Source: Candidatus Bipolaricaulota bacterium (GTDB lineage: Bacteria; Bipolaricaulota; Bipolaricaulia; RBG-16-55-9; DRXL01). Taken from it: a stretch of 64,000 bases of DNA. The first letter of the stretch is position 1. Each line of letters starts with the position of its first letter. The stretch lies in assembly GCA_025060395.1 (NCBI GenBank), contig JANXCC010000002.1:228234-292233 (forward strand), written 5' to 3'. Shown one piece after another: positions 1 to 12,742 of the stretch. The notes under the pieces are model-generated. The model had not been told where the DNA came from. It saw nothing but the letters and a program-made list of their open reading frames with translations, and did no database searches. Made by a program: the position numbers and the translations under genes.

Positions 1-2564
1 TCCAAGATATAGAGCGTCCGTCCGGTGTCGCGCTTGCTTAGCTCCGTTGCTAATTTCACACGCTGTGCTTCGCCACCCGAAAGTTGCGTCGCTGGCTGTC
101 CTAGCTGAATGTACCCCAAGCCCACGTCGTATAGGGTCTGAAGCTTTCTCTTAATCGCCGGATGGTGCTCAAAGAACGCCAGCGCCTCTTCGACAGTCAT
201 AGCTAAGACATCGGCGATGTTCTTGTCTTTATAGCGAATCTCAAGAGTCTCGCGATTGTAGCGCTGGCCCTTGCAGACCTCGCAGGGGACGTAGACGTCG
301 GGCAAGAAGTGCATCTCTATCTTTATGAGCCCATCGCCCTTGCAGGCCTCGCAGCGCCCACCCTTGACGTTGAACGAGAACCGTCCTGGCTTATAGCCTC
401 GCGCCCGCGCTTCGGGCACCAGCGCAAAAAGCTTTCTGATGTCGTCAAAGACCCCGGTATACGTTGCAGGGTTGGAGCGCGGCGTGCGTCCAATGGGCGA
501 TTGATCTATCTCGATGATTTTGTCTATCTGTTCTAACCCTAAGATCGCGTCGTGCTCGCCGGGACGCTCGACAACGTAGCCCAATCTCTGGGCGACGCCG
601 CGATAGAGAATCTCGTCGATCAGCGTGCTCTTGCCCGAACCTGAGACTCCCGTGACGCAGACGAAGACCCCCAACGGGATTCTTACAGTGAGATTCTTTA
701 AGTTATGCTGGCGCGCCCCGACGACAGTAAGAAAGCCCTTAGGCTGACGGCGCTTCGTCGGCACGGGGATCTGGCGGCGCCGGCTTAAGAATTGCCCCGT
801 GATCGAGTTGGGATTCGCACATATATCTTCGAGGCTCCCTGTAGCAACGATATATCCCCCGTGCTTGCCCGCGCCCGGCCCAATGTCCACGATAAAATCA
901 GCAGATCGTATTGTCTCTTCGTCGTGCTCAACGACGATCACGGTATTGCCCAGATCGCGTAGCCCTTTGAGTGTGTTTATGAGTCTCTGGTTATCTCGTT
1001 GGTGCAGCCCGATGCTCGGCTCATCTAAGATATAGAGCACTCCTACCAAGCCAGAGCCAATCTGCGTTGCCAGCCGAATGCGCTGGGCTTCGCCGCCAGC
1101 GAGCGTCCCTGCCGGACGGTCTAACGTCAAATACTCCAGGCCAACGTCGATGAGAAACTTCAATCTTGTCTTGATCTCTTTCAAGACTTGATGGGCGATC
1201 AGCCACTCACGCTCAGTCAGCTCCAACTCAGAGAAGAACTTATACGCGTCTTTAACGGAGAGCGCGCAGACGTCCATGATGTTCTTTCCGGCAATCGTGA
1301 CCGAGAGACTCTCTGGGCGCAGGCGTTTTCCGTTGCAAGCTGCGCACGGACGCTTGCTCATATATTGCTCGATCTCTTCGCGGGCCCAGTCGGACTCGGC
1401 TTCTCTGTAAGCGCGCTCCAGTGCGGGGATCAGCCCTTCGTAATAGTCCATAAAGTAGCGCGTCCGCCCATAACGATTCGTGTACGGGAACGTGACAGGA
1501 ATGCCGTCCGTGCCGTAGAGCAAGACGTCGAGCTGCTCTCTGGACAGCTTCCCTAGAGGCTTATCTGGATCGATCTTGTACATTCTGCAGACGCCAAAAA
1601 GCACCCCCCAGAGCCATTTGCTCTGCCGATCGGCCCACGGGATCAGCCCGCCGTCTTTAAGAGACTTTTCCGGGTCGATGACGCGCTCTGGGTCGATCTC
1701 CATCTTAAAGCCTAGGCCTGTGCACGTGGGGCACGACCCAAAGGGGCTGTTGAACGAAAACAATCTTGGCTCGATCTTGTCGTAGCTGATCCCGCACTGG
1801 GGACAGGCAAACTGCTCACTGAAGAGAATTTCTCGCTTTTGGTCGACGACGTCGATCAGCACCAAGCCCTTGGCTCTCTTGAGCGCGGTCTCGACAGCAT
1901 CAGCAATTCTGTTCTTATTATCTTGGCGGACGATAATACGGTCGACTACGACCTCGATCGAGTGTTTTTTCTTCTTATCGAGCTCGATCTCGTCTTCCGT
2001 GAGGTCTTTGATCTCACCGTTGACGCGGACGCGGGCGAAGCCCTCTTTGCGCAGCTCTTCGAAGACTTTCTTATACTCGCCTTTGCGTCCCCGTGCGATG
2101 GGCGCGAGGATCTGAATCTTGACGCCCTCGCCTAGCTCCAAGATCTGATCTACGATCTGCTGCGCAGTCTGCTGCGCAATGGGGCGGCCACACCGATAAC
2201 AGTGGGGCTTGCCGATGCGAGCAAAGAGTAGTCTGAGATAATCATAAATTTCTGTCACCGTGCCCACAGTCGAGCGCGGGTTCTTATGAACGGTCTTTTG
2301 ATCAATCGAGATCGCTGGAGAAAGCCCTTCGATGAAATCGACGTCAGGCTTGTCCATCTGGCCCAGGAACTGCCGCGCATACGCTGACAGAGATTCAACA
2401 TAACGTCGCTGCCCCTCAGCGTAGATCGTGTCAAAAGCTAACGAAGACTTCCCCGACCCAGAGATCCCGGTGAAGACTATCAATTTGTTTCTGGGAAGCT
2501 CTAAATCTATATTTTTGAGATTGTGCTCTCGTGCGCCGCGAATGATGATCTTGTCCGTGCTCAT
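1..2564 (-). CDS. uvrA: UvrA, excinuclease ABC subunit A (3' end outside window)
   Basis: UvrA is the damage-sensing ATPase of nucleotide excision repair; it loads UvrB on lesions. The reading frame opens at the ATG complementary to 2562-2564 and stays open to the window edge, giving about 854 of the usual 940 or so residues. The N-terminus has the first Walker A (GISGSGKSS) and the zinc motif CYRCGRPI. A later PCAACNGKR stretch belongs to the zinc-binding insertion. At the window edge come an [11 protein letters not shown] signature and the start of the second Walker B (TLYILDE). About 85 C-terminal residues lie beyond position 1. It is divergent from the NEW3 gene. The partner uvrB is about 6 kb away, not adjacent. 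I found no convincing promoter for it and no frameshift in the parts I read. Confidence 0.95.
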   Translation of the reverse strand, partial: MSTDKIIIRGAREHNLKNIDLELPRNKLIVFTGISGSGKSSLAFDTIYAEGQRRYVESLSAYARQFLGQMDKPDVDFIEGLSPAISIDQKTVHKNPRSTVGTVTEIYDYLRLLFARIGKPHCYRCGRPIAQQTAQQIVDQILELGEGVKIQILAPIARGRKGEYKKVFEELRKEGFARVRVNGEIKDLTEDEIELDKKKKHSIEVVVDRIIVRQDNKNRIADAVETALKRAKGLVLIDVVDQKREILFSEQFACPQCGISYDKIEPRLFSFNSPFGSCPTCTGLGFKMEIDPERVIDPEKSLKDGGLIPWADRQSKWLWGVLFGVCRMYKIDPDKPLGKLSREQLDVLLYGTDGIPVTFPYTNRYGRTRYFMDYYEGLIPALERAYREAESDWAREEIEQYMSKRPCAACNGKRLRPESLSVTIAGKNIMDVCALSVKDAYKFFSELELTEREWLIAHQVLKEIKTRLKFLIDVGLEYLTLDRPAGTLAGGEAQRIRLATQIGSGLVGVLYILDEPSIGLHQRDNQRLINTLKGLRDLGNTVIVVEHDEETIRSADFIVDIGPGAGKHGGYIVATGSLEDICANPNSITGQFLSRRRQIPVPTKRRQPKGFLTVVGARQHNLKNLTVRIPLGVFVCVTGVSGSGKSTLIDEILYRGVAQRLGYVVERPGEHDAILGLEQIDKIIEIDQSPIGRTPRSNPATYTGVFDDIRKLFALVPEARARGYKPGRFSFNVKGGRCEACKGDGLIKIEMHFLPDVYVPCEVCKGQRYNRETLEIRYKDKNIADVLAMTVEEALAFFEHHPAIKRKLQTLYDVGLGYIQLGQPATQLSGGEAQRVKLATELSKRDTGRTLYIL

Positions 2565-2595
2565 CTGTGTTAAGTTTGCCACATCGCTGTCACCG

Positions 2596-2626
2596 TTGCA
2601 ATCCCTGCCCATCGGTTTGATATAAT
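2596..2626 (+). promoter_or_regulatory. Candidate sigma70-type promoter of the NEW3/ABC operon
   Basis: A perfect TATAAT (2621-2626) stands 29 nt before the start of the next gene. A possible -35, TTGCAA (2596-2601), lies 19 bp upstream, slightly long for a spacer. A GAGGAGGGAG ribosome binding site follows. The -10 is convincing, the -35 less so. Confidence 0.5.
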
Positions 2627-2655
2627 AAGCCAAAGCTCAACGAGGAGGGAGATCG

Positions 2656-3810
2656 ATGAAGCAAGTTATCGGTGCAGTTTTGTTAATTCTCGCAGTGCTC
2701 TTAACGGTGCCAGCCTTGGCGCAGAAGCCCAGAGGGCTGGTGCTATCTACTCCATACCCAGCGCAATCTGTTCAAGTCGGCGAGACGGTGAATATCTCGC
2801 TGACGCTCTCTAATCGTGGGCTGGCGCCGCAGATCGTGCGCGTCAGCATGAAAGAAGTCGCCGAGGGCTGGAAGGCTTCGCTCACAGGAGGAGGCCGCCC
2901 CATCCAGGCCGTCTACGTCGACACGGACGACTCGGTGTCCTTGAATTTGAAGCTCGAACCCCCCACAGGCGTCCAAACGGGTGTCTATCGCTTCGTCGTG
3001 CACGCTGTAGGCCAAGGGGCCCACAGCGAGTTGCCTATAGAATTGACCGTCGAAGCGCAACTGCCCCCACAGCTCGCCTTCGAGACAGAGCTGCCTACAC
3101 GGCGTGGCTCCCCAACTGCGACGTTTCGGTATTCGGTCACGCTGACCAACAAGGGCGAGCAGGAGACGACTGTCAATCTAGAAGCCGAGGCCCCTGAGGG
3201 CTTCCAAGTGACGTTCAAGCTACGCTTTGGCAGCGAAGAAGTGACGAGTTTCCCCATCAAAGCCGGCGAATCCAAGAGCTTGGACATCGAGGTGCGTCCG
3301 CCCAAGCAAGCCCAAGCCGGCGAATACCCCATCACCGTGCGGGCGCTGGGCGGCCAAGCTCAAGCCCTACTCAGCCTCAAAGCGATTATCACTGGCCAAG
3401 CAGAACTGAACGTGACGACGCCCGATGGGCGGCTCACGGCGCAGGCGACGGCCGGCCAAGAGAATACTATCAAACTCAAGATAGAGAACAAGGGAACCGC
3501 TCCTGCTCGTGACGTCGAACTCAGCTCCTTCCCTCCGGTGGGATGGACCATCGAGTTCGACCCGAAGACTATTGCCGAGATCTCTCCCAACAACTTCGCT
3601 GAAGTGACAGCCAAGATCAAGCCCTCCGACAAGACCGTTGCCGGAGACTACATGCTCTCGATCACAGCGCGCAGCGAGGGCATCTCCGATTCTGCCGAGT
3701 TTCGCATCACGGTCGTGACCTCGACGCTGTGGGGCATCGTGGGGATTGGGATCATCGTCATCGCGCTTGGCGTGGTGGGCTGGGCGGTCTCGCGCTTTGG
3801 CCGCAGATAG
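2656..3810 (+). CDS. Secreted, membrane-anchored protein with NEW3-type Ig-like domains
   Basis: 384 residues. A signal peptide (about residues 1-22, ending in PALAQ) is followed by three tandem beta-sandwich repeats of about 110 residues. Each has the NEW3 pattern: an LTLSNRG, LTNKGEQE or LKIENKG-like strand, a W or F turn and an AGxYxxxV strand. A single transmembrane helix (about 357-377) ends in a short basic tail. The bulk should therefore lie outside the membrane with the C-terminus inside. NEW3 domains are linked to carbohydrate binding or to extracellular parts of ABC exporters. The gene ends 3 nt before an ABC ATPase gene, so it is probably the extracytoplasmic component of that transporter. 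A strong GAGGAGGG site precedes the ATG. The substrate is unknown. Confidence 0.8.
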   Translation: MKQVIGAVLLILAVLLTVPALAQKPRGLVLSTPYPAQSVQVGETVNISLTLSNRGLAPQIVRVSMKEVAEGWKASLTGGGRPIQAVYVDTDDSVSLNLKLEPPTGVQTGVYRFVVHAVGQGAHSELPIELTVEAQLPPQLAFETELPTRRGSPTATFRYSVTLTNKGEQETTVNLEAEAPEGFQVTFKLRFGSEEVTSFPIKAGESKSLDIEVRPPKQAQAGEYPITVRALGGQAQALLSLKAIITGQAELNVTTPDGRLTAQATAGQENTIKLKIENKGTAPARDVELSSFPPVGWTIEFDPKTIAEISPNNFAEVTAKIKPSDKTVAGDYMLSITARSEGISDSAEFRITVVTSTLWGIVGIGIIVIALGVVGWAVSRFGRR

Positions 3811-3813
3811 ACT

Positions 3814-4749
3814 ATGAACGAGATCGTCATCGAGACGCACAATCTCACAAAGCGCTATGGCGACATCGTTGCTGTCGACAATCTGAATCTAACGATTCGC
3901 GCCGGCGAGGTCTTTGGGATATTAGGTCCTAACGGCTCGGGCAAGACCACAACGATTTTGATGCTCTTAGGTCTGACCGAGCCAACCGACGGCTGGGCGC
4001 GAGTGCTCGGCTTTGACCCTATGCGCCAACCGTTAGAAGTCAAATCTCGCGTGGGGTATCTTCCCGATCAAGTCGGCTTCTACGACGAACTGACTGCATG
4101 GGAGAACCTTGCCTACACAGCCAAGCTCAATGGGCTGGCACGCCCTGTCGCGCAGCGCCGGATTAACGAAGCGCTGGAGCGCATGGGCTTAGCAGACGTC
4201 GCTGATCGTCGTGTGGGGACGTTCTCACGCGGGATGCGCCAACGCCTTGGGGTTGCTGAGATTCTCTTAAAGCATCCTCAGGTGATTATCTTAGATGAGC
4301 CGACGCTAGGCCTAGACCCTGAAGCCGCCCGTGAATTCTTGCAGATCATCCGTACCTTCAAAGAAGAAAAGATCACTGTATTGCTCTCGTCGCACCTCTT
4401 GCATCAAGTGCAAGCTGTCTGTGATCGTGTTGGGCTCTTCTCCCACGGAAAGATGGTAGTTGAGGGAACGGTTATGGAACTGGCGCGCCAAGTCTTGGGG
4501 GGAGCCTATAGTGTACACCTACGTGCTGTCGGCCCCGATCTCACCCAAGCGCTGCAGAAGCTCCCTAAGACGATCAGCGTCCAGAGGCTCAACAGCGATC
4601 TATATAAAGTCGAAGCTCAAGAAGATATTCGCGGCGAGGTCGCGCGCGTCGCGGTGCAAGTAGGAGCTCACGTGCTCTCGTTGGGCCTAGAAGAGCCCAG
4701 TCTAGACGAAATCTATCAGCGCTACTTCCAGGGGGTGACAGCGGCATGA
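3814..4749 (+). CDS. ABC-2 type exporter, ATP-binding subunit
   Basis: 311 residues. Walker A is [10 protein letters not shown] (about residue 37), the signature is [10 protein letters not shown] (about 138), Walker B is [13 protein letters not shown] (about 158) and the switch histidine lies in LLSSH. A C-terminal region of about 90 residues resembles the regulatory tail of NosF/CcmA-like export ATPases. It starts 3 nt after the NEW3 gene and overlaps the permease by 4 nt (ATGA), so the three are translated as one unit. By family it drives export or membrane-protein handling by its partner permease. Nothing in the sequence names the substrate. NosF is an alternative, but no NosD or NosL gene is present. 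Confidence 0.9.
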   Translation: MNEIVIETHNLTKRYGDIVAVDNLNLTIRAGEVFGILGPNGSGKTTTILMLLGLTEPTDGWARVLGFDPMRQPLEVKSRVGYLPDQVGFYDELTAWENLAYTAKLNGLARPVAQRRINEALERMGLADVADRRVGTFSRGMRQRLGVAEILLKHPQVIILDEPTLGLDPEAAREFLQIIRTFKEEKITVLLSSHLLHQVQAVCDRVGLFSHGKMVVEGTVMELARQVLGGAYSVHLRAVGPDLTQALQKLPKTISVQRLNSDLYKVEAQEDIRGEVARVAVQVGAHVLSLGLEEPSLDEIYQRYFQGVTAA

Positions 4750-5696
4750 AGCCTGTTCGCGAGGGCTCACCGTGGCGGGGGTTATGGGTCGTGGTCGCTA
4801 AAGAGATGGCTGATCATCTTACGAGCGTGCGCATGGGCATTCTCGAGGTCATCGTGCTCGTGACTGCCGCGGTAACCCTCTATATGGCTTTGCGAAACTT
4901 GCCCTCAGGGACGAGTGATTTTCTCTTTCTGAGGCTGTTTACGACCTCGCAGGAACCCTTGCCAGCGTTCGTGGGATTTTTGGGAGTTTTGGTGCCCTTG
5001 ATCGCCATTGCCCTGGGATTTGACTCGATCAATGGGGAGTTCAACCGACGGACGCTCTCGCGCGTCTTGGCACAGCCGATCTATCGCGACGCGCTCTTGC
5101 TCGGCAAATTTTTAGGGGGGCTTTGTACGCTCGCCTTGGTGCTTACAGCGATCTGGCTGATGATTATTGGGCTTGGGATCTTTCGTCTAGGGGTACCGCC
5201 CACGGGTGAAGAAGTCGCACGCGGGTTGCTCTTCTTGTTGGCGACAATTGCTTACGGAGGTATCTGGCTGGGGCTGGCGATGGTCTTCTCGGTGCGCTTT
5301 CGTCAGCCAGCGACGGCAGCGTTAGCCGCGATAAGCGTTTGGCTCTTCTTCACCGTCTTTTGGGGGATGCTTGTGGGTCTGATCGTGCAAGCGGTGGCGC
5401 AATGGAGTGGGCAAGTCCAGCTCCAAGTGCAGCTAGAGCTCTTTCTAGCTCGGCTCTCGCCACATACGCTTTATGTTGAGTCGATCTTAGCTATATTAAA
5501 TCCTGAAGTGCGGGCTTTAGGCCCCTTGCTGCTGGTTCAATTCCTCCAGCTGGAGGGCTGGGGTGTGAGATCGCCACTGCCGCTCAGCCAGAGCTTAATG
5601 CTCGTTTGGCCGCAGCTGACAGGCCTGATCGCCGGAACGATCGTGCTCTTTGCAATTGGGTATGTGCTCTTTCAGAGACAAGAGATCCGAGCGTAG
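4746..5696 (+). CDS. ABC-2 type exporter, permease subunit
   Basis: 316 residues with about six hydrophobic segments. It resembles the NosY/ABC2_membrane_2 permease type: an N-terminal cytosolic stretch ([17 protein letters not shown]), a first helix, then a large loop and a helix leading to the conserved [14 protein letters not shown] region. FD-x-I-x-E-R/F-x-R-T is typical of this family. The start overlaps the ATPase stop by 4 nt. With the ATPase and the NEW3 protein it forms a three-part exporter. A regulator or substrate gene is absent from the cluster, so its cargo cannot be inferred. Confidence 0.88.
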   Translation: MKPVREGSPWRGLWVVVAKEMADHLTSVRMGILEVIVLVTAAVTLYMALRNLPSGTSDFLFLRLFTTSQEPLPAFVGFLGVLVPLIAIALGFDSINGEFNRRTLSRVLAQPIYRDALLLGKFLGGLCTLALVLTAIWLMIIGLGIFRLGVPPTGEEVARGLLFLLATIAYGGIWLGLAMVFSVRFRQPATAALAAISVWLFFTVFWGMLVGLIVQAVAQWSGQVQLQVQLELFLARLSPHTLYVESILAILNPEVRALGPLLLVQFLQLEGWGVRSPLPLSQSLMLVWPQLTGLIAGTIVLFAIGYVLFQRQEIRA

Positions 5697-5735
5697 GGTC
5701 GCAAAGGCTCTCATAATGCGCTAAAATAAAAAGCT

Positions 5736-5951
5736 ATGCAAGGGAGATGGATTGTCTCAGACCCTGATCACTTGGGCGGCGTGCCACGCGTGCGCGATAC
5801 GCGGATTTCTGTAGCGTTGCTCCTGGAGCTTTTAGCGTGTGGCATGACCATCCCGGAGATTGTTCGGGAGTATCCAAGCTTGAGCGAGGAAGCCGTTAAA
5901 GGGGTTCTCGAAGAGTTAGCTCATTCTGATCCCCTCGTTGCTTCACGATGA
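5736..5951 (+). CDS. DUF433 antitoxin
   Basis: 71 residues, a typical full-length DUF433 protein: an N-terminal SDPDHLGGVPRVRDTRISV segment, then a helix-turn-helix-like part (IPEIVREYPSLSEEAVKGVL). DUF433 proteins pair with DUF5615 PIN-like toxins and are thought to bind the toxin and the operator DNA. Its stop overlaps the start of the DUF5615 gene by 4 nt, the usual coupling for this pair. A TAAAAT element sits about 9 nt before the ATG and no clear Shine-Dalgarno sequence is present, so the message may be nearly leaderless. Confidence 0.85.
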   Translation: MQGRWIVSDPDHLGGVPRVRDTRISVALLLELLACGMTIPEIVREYPSLSEEAVKGVLEELAHSDPLVASR

Positions 5952-6241
5952 GGATTCTAGTTGACGAAAATCTGCCTGAGTCTTTAGTGGACGCGCTGCG
6001 GCAACTAGGGCATGAAGTAGATTCCGTGAACAGCTTGCGCCTTAAAGGCTTGGACAACAGTACGCTCTATCTTCAAGCGGGCTTCGTCCATAACGTGCGC
6101 CAGATGTCCTTCCCATCAAGGACGAAGCTCTTGCGAGTCGTTCTACCTCAGCAAGCGGCGAAGCTATTTGTCGAGAGCTTCGTGAAGGCCTTTCAGCAAA
6201 CGGATTGGTCACGCTACGACAATGGCGACGATTGGCCATAG
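5948..6241 (+). pseudogene. DUF5615 PIN-like toxin with internal in-frame deletion
   Basis: 97 residues remain. The N-terminus is canonical (MRILVDENLPESLVDALR, with the first acidic residues), and so is the C-terminal half from GFVHNVRQM onward. The middle is not. After GLDNSTLY the family normally has about 15-20 residues that include the YDLLxTxDKDF segment with further catalytic aspartates. Here the sequence jumps straight to LQAGFVHN. The frame is kept, so a protein can be made, but it should lack part of the nuclease centre. Its antitoxin partner immediately upstream looks intact. I infer an inactivated toxin. An assembly or sequencing deletion is the alternative. Confidence 0.65.
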
Positions 6242-6252
6242 CAGGGAAACCC

Positions 6253-6894
6253 ATGAGCGTCACACTTTATCGGATAGCGGGATTAATCGCCATAATAGTC
6301 GCTTTCTTTTTGCTGCAACGCGGCATAGCCACGATGATCCTGCGGTTCTTTGATAAGACCCCTGCAGGAAGCTTGGCTTTCTATCTGAGCTGGCTGATTC
6401 TCTTGCTCATCCTGATTCTCGTGCAGCCGCAGCTCGACTATGGGCTTTTCCGCTGGGGACGTTGGCGAGCCGAATGGTTAGCCATCGTCATTATTTTACT
6501 AGGGTGGTTAGCTCCTAATATCCTCCCGAAGATTTTTGCCCAAGCTCCCTGGCAAGCGCCGCCTCTCAATTTGGCCCTATTCAATGGGGTTATCGTCGCC
6601 CCTGTGATAGAAGAGATTCTCTTTCGTGGCGTCCTCCAAAGATACTTGGCCATGTTGTGGCCTACGGTGTGGTTGGAGCGCCTCCCGCTCACAGCCGCAG
6701 TGCTCTTGTCGGCCCTGCTCTTTAGTCTGTGGCACTTCCCATCGCCGTGGGCTTGGGCGCAGTCTCTGGGATCCGTGAAGCCGTACTTGCATCTCGCCGG
6801 TGGTTTATCTTTGAGCATCTTGAGGGAGCGCACCGGGTCAATCTGGCCTGGAGTGATCATTCACTGTGCGGGCAATCTCAGCGCTTACTTCTGA
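6253..6894 (+). CDS. CPBP family intramembrane metalloprotease
   Basis: 213 residues from the ATG at 6253, which follows a GCAGGG site; an upstream in-frame GTG would overlap the toxin gene. Several transmembrane helices are present. The family motifs are in order: EEILFRGVLQR (EExxxR, glutamate metal ligands), then SLWHF with a histidine, and a C-terminal HCAGN. This is the Rce1-like CAAX protease and bacteriocin-processing family, with an active site within the membrane. The substrate is unknown. It starts 12 nt after the DUF5615 gene and may be co-transcribed, without an obvious functional link. Confidence 0.85.
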   Translation: MSVTLYRIAGLIAIIVAFFLLQRGIATMILRFFDKTPAGSLAFYLSWLILLLILILVQPQLDYGLFRWGRWRAEWLAIVIILLGWLAPNILPKIFAQAPWQAPPLNLALFNGVIVAPVIEEILFRGVLQRYLAMLWPTVWLERLPLTAAVLLSALLFSLWHFPSPWAWAQSLGSVKPYLHLAGGLSLSILRERTGSIWPGVIIHCAGNLSAYF

Positions 6895-6903
6895 TCTTCT
6901 TGC

Positions 6904-7338
6904 CTACAGCTCATCTAGCACTTGCAGTACCTCGCGGCTATGTCCATCAGGAGAAACTTTGGGAAAGACGCGCACGATCACGCCGTCTTTGATAATAAAC
7001 GTCACGCGTTGCGCAAAACCCAGAAAGTTTAAGACGTCATACGCACGACAGATCTTCTTGTCAGGGTCAGCAAGAAGCGTAAAGTTCAACCCGTACTTCT
7101 GGGCGAATTTCTTATGGGACTCTGCATCGTCGGTGCTTACGCCGTACACTTTCACCCCACGTCGGACAAACTCGCTCAGATCGTCTCGAAACGAGCACGC
7201 TTCTGCAGTGCAGCCGGGGGTGTCATCCTTGGGGTAGAAGTAGAGCACCGTGAGGCCCTGAAAGTCGAGGGTTACTCTCTTGCCGTCTTGGTCTACGGTG
7301 TCGATCCTCGGAGCTGGAGTCCCTACAGGGAGCGCCAT
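6904..7338 (-). CDS. bcp: Peroxiredoxin, Bcp/PrxQ type
   Basis: 144 residues from the ATG at 7338. A longer frame exists upstream, but the start MALPVGTPAP fits the family and lies just downstream of proS. The peroxidatic cysteine is in TPGCTAEACSF, and the resolving cysteine follows five residues later, the atypical two-cysteine Bcp/PrxQ arrangement. Other family features are YFYPKDDTPGC and the C-terminal FIIKDGVIVRVF strand. It reduces hydrogen peroxide and organic hydroperoxides with electrons from thioredoxin in the cytoplasm. It is the last gene of the minus-strand yidD-uvrB-proS-bcp string, 20 nt after proS, and converges with the CPBP gene. Confidence 0.95.
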   Translation of the reverse strand: MALPVGTPAPRIDTVDQDGKRVTLDFQGLTVLYFYPKDDTPGCTAEACSFRDDLSEFVRRGVKVYGVSTDDAESHKKFAQKYGLNFTLLADPDKKICRAYDVLNFLGFAQRVTFIIKDGVIVRVFPKVSPDGHSREVLQVLDEL

Positions 7339-7358
7339 ACTTTCTTTCCCTCCTTGGT

Positions 7359-8813
<1,455 letters not shown>

Positions 8814-8872
8814 TCACCAATGGAGCTGTACGATGGGATATCTTAAACAGCGCAAGCGAGGTGTGCAAGCGA

Positions 8873-10873
<2,001 letters not shown>

Positions 10874-10883
10874 CCATGGGTTG

Positions 10884-10889
10884 ATTATA
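10884..10889 (-). promoter_or_regulatory. Candidate -10 element of uvrB (near-leaderless)
   Basis: A perfect TATAAT on the minus strand ends 10 nt before the uvrB ATG, putting transcription start about 3-4 nt before it. The -35 region, inside the 3' end of yidD, is poor. Confidence 0.45.
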
Positions 10890-10895
10890 GCGCAG

Positions 10896-11105
10896 CTACG
10901 GCACGGGATCGAGCCCACCGGGGTTGCCAGGATGACATCGACTGATTCTCTTGATCGCGAGCCAGCCCCCGCGTACCAGCCCATACTTTTGAATCGCTTG
11001 CTTGGCGTACTCTGAACATGATGGATAGAACCGACACGTGCGAGGGAGCAAGGGCGAGATGAGCTTCTGATAGAGGGTGATCAAGAAGAGCGCAAGAACC
11101 CGCAT
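10896..11105 (-). CDS. yidD: YidD, membrane protein insertion efficiency factor
   Basis: 69 residues, complete. An amphipathic N-terminal helix ([16 protein letters not shown]) is followed by the family cysteine pattern [11 protein letters not shown] and by [15 protein letters not shown]. YidD is a small inner-membrane-associated protein that helps YidC-dependent insertion. It usually sits with rnpA, yidC and rpmH. Here it is alone, upstream of uvrB and divergent from ecfT. Confidence 0.95.
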   Translation of the reverse strand: MRVLALFLITLYQKLISPLLPRTCRFYPSCSEYAKQAIQKYGLVRGGWLAIKRISRCHPGNPGGLDPVP

Positions 11106-11126
11106 AGCTTTTGTATTCTAATCGCT

Positions 11127-11155
11127 TTGCGCTGGGATCTCAAGCCCCATATTAT
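11127..11155 (+). promoter_or_regulatory. Candidate ecfT promoter
   Basis: TTGCGC (11127-11132), a 17-bp spacer and TATTAT (11150-11155). Transcription should begin near 11162, which excludes the ATG at 11156 and favours the one at 11168 with a leader of about 6 nt. Confidence 0.55.
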
Positions 11156-11167
11156 ATGAGTGACTCT

Positions 11168-11956
11168 ATGAGCCTGCGCAAGCTCGTCGGCCGCTACCAG
11201 CCCAAAGATTCTTTTGTGCACAAGCTCGACCCGCGCACCAAGATCTTCGCAGCGTTCGCGCTCGCCGTCGCTGTCTTCTTTTTACACTCTCTCTGGGACT
11301 ATCTCGTCTTTACTGGTTTCATCTTGCTCACGGTGATAGCGGGGCAGATCGGCTTCTGGCCGCTAGTGCGTGCGGTCCAAGCCCTGACAGTATTAATAGC
11401 GCTCAGCGCGCTCTTACAGCTCTTCGGGGCTCCGGGAGATCCTATCTGGCAGTGGGGCCCACTGAAGATTTCAGATGAGGGTCTTCGCACCGGCGCCATG
11501 CTCTCAGCGCGGCTTATCTTCTTTGGGCTGATCAGCGCTATCTTGGGAGTGACGACGTCCGCCTTGCAGCTTGCTGATGGCTTAGAAGGGGTGCTTCTGC
11601 CCTTGGCTAGGCTAAGGGTGCCCGTGCGCGGCTTAGCTTTGATGTTCAGCGTCTCGCTGCGCTTTGTCCCCTTGATTCTTGACGAAGCTGATATGATCAT
11701 CAAAGCGATGCGCGCCCGCGGGATTGACCCCTTCGAGGGCAGTCTCACCGAGCGCGCACGAAAGATCGTGGGAGTTCTTGTACCGTTGCTGCGAAACACC
11801 TTGCTACGCGCCGAAGCCCTCGCCGAAGCGATGGCCGCTCGATGCTATGATCCCGATCGACCGCGCACGCGGCTCTACCAACCGAGATTCACCTGGCGCG
11901 ATGGCACAGCCCTGCTGAGCCTAGCTCTACTTGGAGCGCTGCTCTGGGCACTCTAA
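11168..11956 (+). CDS. ecfT: ECF transporter transmembrane subunit EcfT
   Basis: 262 residues from ATG 11168, chosen because of the promoter and because family members start close to the GRYxPxDSxxHxLDPRTK motif seen here (residues about 6-25). About five to six transmembrane helices. The two coupling-helix motifs that dock on the ATPases are AMRARGID (canonical Ala-Arg-Gly) and, further on, AMAARCYD, where the glycine is a cysteine. EcfT joins vitamin- or metal-binding S components to the EcfA ATPases. Neither ATPase nor S component is in this window, so the subunit must work with partners elsewhere. The last 4 nt overlap the convergent gene on the other strand. Confidence 0.9.
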   Translation: MSLRKLVGRYQPKDSFVHKLDPRTKIFAAFALAVAVFFLHSLWDYLVFTGFILLTVIAGQIGFWPLVRAVQALTVLIALSALLQLFGAPGDPIWQWGPLKISDEGLRTGAMLSARLIFFGLISAILGVTTSALQLADGLEGVLLPLARLRVPVRGLALMFSVSLRFVPLILDEADMIIKAMRARGIDPFEGSLTERARKIVGVLVPLLRNTLLRAEALAEAMAARCYDPDRPRTRLYQPRFTWRDGTALLSLALLGALLWAL

Positions 11957-12663
11957 TGGAAGAGGCGATAGCGCACCAGATCGAAACGCATCAGTTCCCA
12001 GTGTTCGTAGCGCTCTAGACGTAGGGGGACCCCGACTTCGTCTACCCACGTGTGCAGGAGCTCTTGCGCCTGGAAGAGCACCGCGAACTCCTTCACCAAG
12101 AAATTGCCTAGCTCAAAAGTATGGGGATGGTCGAAGAGCCGGGTACTGGTGCAGCGTAGCGGTGGAGTGGGCTCTAGGGAAGGCAAAGCCAGTCTAATGA
12201 GGCTTATTGGGGCGCTGTCGCCGGGAGCGAGCGTGAGCTGCTTGCTGAGAGCGACGGCAAAGAGCCCTGAGGGATAATCCCAAAGAGCTCCGCCCCAAGG
12301 ATAAGTAAGCTCCATGGGGCGTCTTCCCGCAGCTTCGATCCGCGTTGTGAAGAGCCCGCCCTCAAGCTGGTAGCGCGCCAAGGTGAGATGCCCTTCGGCC
12401 TCCACCTCAAGACGTGCTGCGCGGTAGCGCCACGTAGGATCGAGTTCGAGCGTGATCCGCTGGGTATGAGCTAAGGGCCACTGCAACACAAGAGCGCTTT
12501 GGAGGTAGTGCCCTTGACCATCGGGTAACTCAAAGATCTGAAACGATTCTTCACCGAGCTTGCGCTCCCCTTGATACACATAGTAGAGCCCCGTCGCTAA
12601 GAGCCCCTCAGCGGGTGGGCAACGCTTGGTGGCAATCATTCCTCTCATCCCCCGCGCTATCAT
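11953..12663 (-). CDS. Uncharacterised protein, DUF3108/DUF6134-like fold suspected
   Basis: About 236 residues; alternative starts lie at 12648 and 12639. No signal peptide is clear and no catalytic motif is recognisable. The pattern YYVYQGERKLGEESFQIFEL followed by alternating hydrophobic strands (for example RITLELDPTWRYRAARLEVE) resembles the beta-rich DUF3108/DUF6134 proteins, which bind hydrophobic ligands. That comparison is by eye and uncertain. It converges with ecfT with a 4-nt overlap and lies 79 nt downstream of the slipin gene on the same strand. I do not know its function. Confidence 0.6.
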   Translation of the reverse strand: MIARGMRGMIATKRCPPAEGLLATGLYYVYQGERKLGEESFQIFELPDGQGHYLQSALVLQWPLAHTQRITLELDPTWRYRAARLEVEAEGHLTLARYQLEGGLFTTRIEAAGRRPMELTYPWGGALWDYPSGLFAVALSKQLTLAPGDSAPISLIRLALPSLEPTPPLRCTSTRLFDHPHTFELGNFLVKEFAVLFQAQELLHTWVDEVGVPLRLERYEHWELMRFDLVRYRLFH

Positions 12664-12742
12664 AAACGATCTTCAGCGTCGAGGCAAATCGAGCACGTTT
12701 GAGAACCTAAACTACGCGCGCGGACAAGAGGCTTAAAGCAGC

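Noticed and set aside
11111-11167. EcfT start at 11111 or 11156
   Set aside because: Both lie in or before the likely promoter -10 box; the family start fits 11168.
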